Below, piece by piece: positions 6,163 to 9,247 of a stretch of 9,247 nucleotides of DNA (positions are counted from its first letter, which is position 1; every line of letters starts with the position of its first letter). The DNA comes from Tidjanibacter sp. (lineage in GTDB: Bacteria > Bacteroidota > Bacteroidia > Bacteroidales > Rikenellaceae). The stretch lies in assembly GCA_017547065.1 (NCBI GenBank), contig JAFYRC010000095.1, positions 1-9,247 on the forward strand. The letters are read 5' to 3'. Both the position numbers and the translations under genes were made by a program. Below the pieces are notes generated by a model. It had not been told where the DNA came from. It ran no database searches and worked only from the letters and a program-made list of their open reading frames with translations.

Positions 6163-7425
6163 TCACAAAATCCTAACTTTTGCCAATTCTATCCTCGAAG
6201 ATGTCGATTTCAGGATTTTTATCTCCTTACCCTCGCTCTCAATGAGGGTTCCCACAGTGGGAATAGAGCCATATTTGGCTATGATATAGCCCGCCAGGGT
6301 GTCATACTCGTCACTCTCTTTGAGCCCGAGGTCGTAGCGCTCATTGAGGTAGGCCACCTCCAAGCGGCACGACAGCACCCACTGGTTGTCTTTGAGTACC
6401 TTCTCGACCATCTCCGGAGTATCGTGTTCGTCTTCAATCTCGCCCACAATCTCCTCCAACACATCCTCCAACGAGATCACACCCGCGGTGCCGCCAAACT
6501 CGTCAATCACGACGGCCACACTCTGGCGTGTGCGAATCATCTCGCCCATCAACCTCTCGGTCTCCATAGTTTCGGGAACAAACCTCACGGGGATCAATAT
6601 CTCCTTGATACTCTTTGGTTTGCGGAAGAGGCTTTTGGTCGTCACATAGCCCACGATATTGTCAATACTCTCCTCCCACACAAACAATCGGGAGAAGCCG
6701 GTAGCGATAAAGCGTTGTGTCAACTCCTCGATGGTTGTATCCAGCTCCACGGCCTCAACATCCACCCTCGGTACCATACAATCCCTCACACGGAGGTCGG
6801 AAAAGTCGAGTGCATTTTGGAAGATCTTGATGTCGTTGGGTTGCATACTCTCGTTGTTCTCAACGCTCTCATCCACAAGATTTTCGAGGTCAATCCTACC
6901 GAAGCTCTTAATGCTGTGTTCCTCCTTCACTTTCAGTCCAAAGAGTCGCAACAGACCGAAGGCAATGGCCGTTGTCAACTTCGACAGCGGGAACAAAATC
7001 AGGTAGATGGCATATACCGGTAGAACGAGGGCCCTAAAAAAAGCATTGGGCCTCATTTTGAAGATACTCTTGGGCGTAAACTCGCCAAAGAAGATAATAA
7101 TAAGGGTTGAAATAATGGTTTCGATAACCACCGAGTCGTCGGCCATAGGCACGCCCATTTTGCCAGCCAGCAGGTGGATGAGCTTGGTCATATACATCGA
7201 GTATATTACCAGCATAATGTTGTTACCCACCAACATTGTAGTAATATACTCACCCGGCTTTGAGGCGAACAGTTCAATAACGCGGCCCACAAACCCTCCT
7301 CGCTTACGGTCGATCTCCATACGGAGGCGGTTTGCGCTGGTGAAGGCAATCTCCATACCCGAGAAAAAGGCTGAAAGAATCACCGACACCACAGTTATCA
7401 CTATGACACTCAACAACTCCTCCAT
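6163..7425 (-). CDS. CNNM/CBS/CorC-family membrane protein (hemolysin family)
   Basis: Inner-membrane protein of the CNNM (DUF21)-CBS-CorC/HlyC family, members of which transport or sense Mg2+ and other divalent cations; older annotations call them hemolysins. The 420-residue product shows the usual order. A CNNM domain (about 1-200) has hydrophobic segments near 5-27, 61-87, 99-114 and 131-163, with FFSGMEIAF at 20-28. A pair of CBS domains (about 216-340) follows, with CMVPRVDV (216-223) opening the first and the family hallmark DEFGGTAG at 308-315. The small CorC/HlyC C-terminal domain spans about 350-420. The ATG lies 2 bp after the lptC stop, and an AGGGAG run inside the last lptC codons forms a rare good Shine-Dalgarno, so the two are surely cotranscribed. 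The Bacteroidota gliding protein GldE belongs to the same family, but nothing here shows gliding. What ion it handles cannot be read from the sequence. Confidence 0.93.
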   Translation of the reverse strand: MEELLSVIVITVVSVILSAFFSGMEIAFTSANRLRMEIDRKRGGFVGRVIELFASKPGEYITTMLVGNNIMLVIYSMYMTKLIHLLAGKMGVPMADDSVVIETIISTLIIIFFGEFTPKSIFKMRPNAFFRALVLPVYAIYLILFPLSKLTTAIAFGLLRLFGLKVKEEHSIKSFGRIDLENLVDESVENNESMQPNDIKIFQNALDFSDLRVRDCMVPRVDVEAVELDTTIEELTQRFIATGFSRLFVWEESIDNIVGYVTTKSLFRKPKSIKEILIPVRFVPETMETERLMGEMIRTRQSVAVVIDEFGGTAGVISLEDVLEEIVGEIEDEHDTPEMVEKVLKDNQWVLSCRLEVAYLNERYDLGLKESDEYDTLAGYIIAKYGSIPTVGTLIESEGKEIKILKSTSSRIELAKVRIL

Positions 7426-7427
7426 TC

Positions 7428-8366
7428 CTACTCCCTTGCTTTGGGTTTCTCAGGCAACACAAAGTCGCCCTTCTGCATATTAGGCACCTTGCCGGCCTCT
7501 CGGTTCGGGCGGCGCATTTCGCCCTCCCTCATAGGCATCTCGCCTCCAGCGGGTCGGCGACCATCAAAATTGGGTTTACCATCCCTCTTGGGAGGCAATT
7601 TACCACCCATCTCGGGTCGTCTTCTGCCAAGGCTGTCCCTATTAAACACAGGCTTCGGCTTATCCTTACCGGGGGCGCCAAAGGTGCTTGTCCTGAGGTT
7701 ATCGTCCTTCTTGTCCTTGTTATCGGCCTTCACACTCTCCGGCTTCAACTCGACACTCTCCTCTTTGGTGGGCTCGCTCTTCTTCTCACCATCATCTTCG
7801 TTCTCCGACACATCTACCCACATTCGGCCCTCGCTCTCGCGGAACACCCAATCCTTAAACTCGCTGTCGGACTCAAAACCCTCGCCCACAAAGACATCCA
7901 AGCCGTCCACAACCTTACAGTCCACATTGCTGTAAACCTTGTCGGTCTTCTCATCCCAGAAGAGCTGTTGGGTGTAGAGTTTACGTCCATCCTCGCCCGT
8001 GCCCTCCACATTACCACGAGCCTCCCAGAGCTCACGGTTTTCGTAGTAGATGGCATAGTCGGCAATGAGGTTGGAGGCCTCATTACCCAGCGAGTCGAAG
8101 GTGATGATGTTGATACCATATCGGAACTCCATATAGGGCTCCCTGGCGAGTTCATACCTCTCCATCAGCGGTGTGGAGAATCGGTAGTCCTTCTGGCCAT
8201 TCTTGGTATAAATCATCGTGAGCGTATCGCTCTGCTGTGTAATGAGCTTTTCGAGATCTATCTCTGCGGGCTTCTTTTTGCCCGAGCAAGAAAACAGCAG
8301 GGTAGCACCTCCCAAAAGAGATGCTACCACTACTATCCTATATATATGTCGGAGCGACACCTTCAC
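7428..8366 (-). CDS. lptC: LptC-like LPS export lipoprotein with disordered C-terminal tail
   Basis: Likely LptC, the periplasmic arm that passes lipopolysaccharide from the LptBFG ABC transporter to LptA. In Bacteroidota it often carries a lipobox instead of the membrane helix of E. coli. Here LLFSC ends at Cys27 after a basic, hydrophobic leader, giving a lipoprotein. The LptC-type beta-jellyroll core spans about residues 45-187: DTLTMIYTKNG, a YMEFRYGINIITFDSLGN strand-turn, ADYAIYYENRELWEARGNV, YTQQLFWDEKTDKVYSN, and a WVFRESEG end. The product is 312 residues against about 190 for E. coli LptC; the excess is a low-complexity tail (about 188-312), first acidic/Lys-rich, then Pro/Gly/Arg-rich, with no Cys, Trp, Tyr, His or Ile. 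The start is GTG at 8364-8366, sharing its first G with the TAG stop of the TPR gene; no in-frame ATG precedes the lipobox, and the frame closes 4 codons upstream. LptC identity rests on core pattern and gene context. Confidence 0.85.
   Translation of the reverse strand: MKVSLRHIYRIVVVASLLGGATLLFSCSGKKKPAEIDLEKLITQQSDTLTMIYTKNGQKDYRFSTPLMERYELAREPYMEFRYGINIITFDSLGNEASNLIADYAIYYENRELWEARGNVEGTGEDGRKLYTQQLFWDEKTDKVYSNVDCKVVDGLDVFVGEGFESDSEFKDWVFRESEGRMWVDVSENEDDGEKKSEPTKEESVELKPESVKADNKDKKDDNLRTSTFGAPGKDKPKPVFNRDSLGRRRPEMGGKLPPKRDGKPNFDGRRPAGGEMPMREGEMRRPNREAGKVPNMQKGDFVLPEKPKARE
7431..7436 (-). promoter_or_regulatory. Shine-Dalgarno of the CNNM gene inside lptC
   Basis: AGGGAG on the minus strand ends 5 nt before the ATG at 7425. 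It lies within the final sense codons of lptC. Other starts in the window have no such site, so it stands out and supports this ATG and translational reinitiation or coupling after lptC. Confidence 0.55.
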
Positions 8367-9247
8367 TATTTGTATTTAACGGTGGTGGTGCCTGCAACCC
8401 AACCACACTTAACGGTGTAGGCTGCACCCTGCTCGGTCAGACCGCGGAAGAAGCAATCCGACTGGCCGGGGAAGAAGTCCTTGTAGGTTGCCATCAACTG
8501 CGAAGCCATAGCCTGCTGATCGGCATTACCCTCAAACAAGCCACGAGCCTTAGCAGCCAAGTCGTATGCCAACCAGAATACGGTCTGCTTGTCGAAGTCG
8601 GCGCAAGCGCTCGAACCGGTAGCGTAAGCCTGTGCAAGGCAGATGTAAGCCGAAGCGTTGTCGGCGTTGAACTCGAGAGCTTTCTTTGCGTAAGCAGCAG
8701 CCTCGCGAGCGTTATCCCTTGCCAACTCGGTACCCGAGATCTGAACGCAGAGGTTTGCTTTCACCTGAGGATCGTTCTCGTTCTCCATTGCGATAACGAG
8801 GAAGTGGAGAGCCTTCTCGAAGTCTTTCCTCTCCTCATACACTTTGCTCAACAGCTGTGCAGTTGCGGGGCTGGGAGCCTGCTCGTAGTACTTCTCGCCC
8901 ACGGTGAGGAAGAAGTCGCTCTGGCACTTGTTGCGAGCCATAAGTTTGAATGCCTTCTCAACCTGTGCAGCGTCACCCCAGTTGTTCTCCAAACGAGCCG
9001 AGAAAATCTGCTCGAGGTTTTTGCAGTCAGCAGCACCCGACTTGATGAGCAGTGCGTCGAACGAGGTTTTTGCGCTCTCGTCGGTCACCTTATCCATCTT
9101 CTCAGCCAAGTACTCATACTCGCTCATGAAGTGGTCAGTCTCCACGTTCAATGCCTCATACTCCTCTACCAACACGGTGAAGTACTGGTTGATGAATGCA
9201 GCGTCAATCTCAGGATCAATCTCAATACCCTGACGGAAGAGTTTAAG
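8366..9247 (-). CDS. Tetratricopeptide-repeat protein (5' end outside window)
   Basis: The frame is open from the right window edge to the TAG at 8366-8368, so 293 C-terminal residues are visible and the true start lies beyond 9247. The GTG at 9173-9175 is an internal valine, not a start. Visible helical pairs fit TPR-like repeats: about residues 126-159 (ATAQLLSKVYEERKDFEKAL) and 162-195 (ARDNAREAAAYAKKALEFN), then SAYICLAQAYATG near 198-210. The end KCGWVAGTTTVKYK (280-293) resembles a conserved GGW-x-TTTV close known in Bacteroidales TPR proteins that sit next to lptC. TPR domains bind other proteins; the partner is unknown. The signal peptide, if any, is out of view. Its stop overlaps the lptC GTG by one base, so it is the upstream member of the TPR-lptC-CNNM operon. 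Its function in envelope assembly is inferred from neighbours only. Confidence 0.85.
   Translation of the reverse strand, partial: LKLFRQGIEIDPEIDAAFINQYFTVLVEEYEALNVETDHFMSEYEYLAEKMDKVTDESAKTSFDALLIKSGAADCKNLEQIFSARLENNWGDAAQVEKAFKLMARNKCQSDFFLTVGEKYYEQAPSPATAQLLSKVYEERKDFEKALHFLVIAMENENDPQVKANLCVQISGTELARDNAREAAAYAKKALEFNADNASAYICLAQAYATGSSACADFDKQTVFWLAYDLAAKARGLFEGNADQQAMASQLMATYKDFFPGQSDCFFRGLTEQGAAYTVKCGWVAGTTTVKYK

Noticed and set aside
6424..7935. Plus-strand frames opposite the CNNM and lptC genes
   Set aside because: They are antisense shadows; the minus-strand proteins carry family motifs and tight operon spacing.
9173..9175. GTG as possible start of the TPR gene
   Set aside because: The same frame stays open to the window edge with 24 more sensible codons, so this is an internal valine of a truncated gene.

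Overview
The window looks like chromosomal DNA of a gut-type Bacteroidota, probably order Bacteroidales (Alistipes or another Rikenellaceae relative would fit, but this is inference). The reasons are promoters of the Bacteroidota form TTTG-N19-TAnnTTTG, the near absence of Shine-Dalgarno sites, and protein families and gene order typical of that phylum. I see no mobile element, rRNA, tRNA or CRISPR array.

Left block (1-1493, minus strand): a rho-independent terminator, nagB (glucosamine-6-phosphate deaminase) and apt (adenine-type phosphoribosyltransferase). The two genes are 44 bp apart and probably form one transcript read right to left. Reading away from apt on the plus strand is a secreted S9-family (DPP IV-like) serine peptidase (1595-3574). 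The 101-bp divergent gap carries two near-consensus promoters, each with a 19-bp spacer, interlocked so that each -33 box lies inside the other's spacer.

Middle (3575-3969): a 395-bp convergent gap without a convincing gene but full of secondary structure. It holds an 18-bp perfect-stem bidirectional terminator, two diverged direct copies of a ~43-bp repeat, several small hairpins, and a ~127-bp nested palindromic element. The outer arm of that element runs into the stop codon of the next gene.

Right block (3970-9247, all minus strand; transcription order right to left): a TPR protein (5' end outside the window), lptC (lipoprotein arm of the LPS transporter), a CNNM/CBS/CorC membrane protein, and a PpiD/SurA-like periplasmic peptidyl-prolyl isomerase. 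The first three are tightly packed (1-bp stop/start overlap, then a 2-bp gap) and almost certainly one operon. The isomerase follows after 141 bp and may have its own promoter and a structured leader. Together they look like an envelope-biogenesis cluster: LPS export, membrane ion homeostasis and folding of outer-membrane proteins.

The window is mostly ordinary housekeeping DNA. The points most worth a second look are the interlocked divergent promoters, the structured repeats at 3727-3971, and the ~125-residue disordered charged tail on LptC. I found no convincing undescribed multi-gene system.
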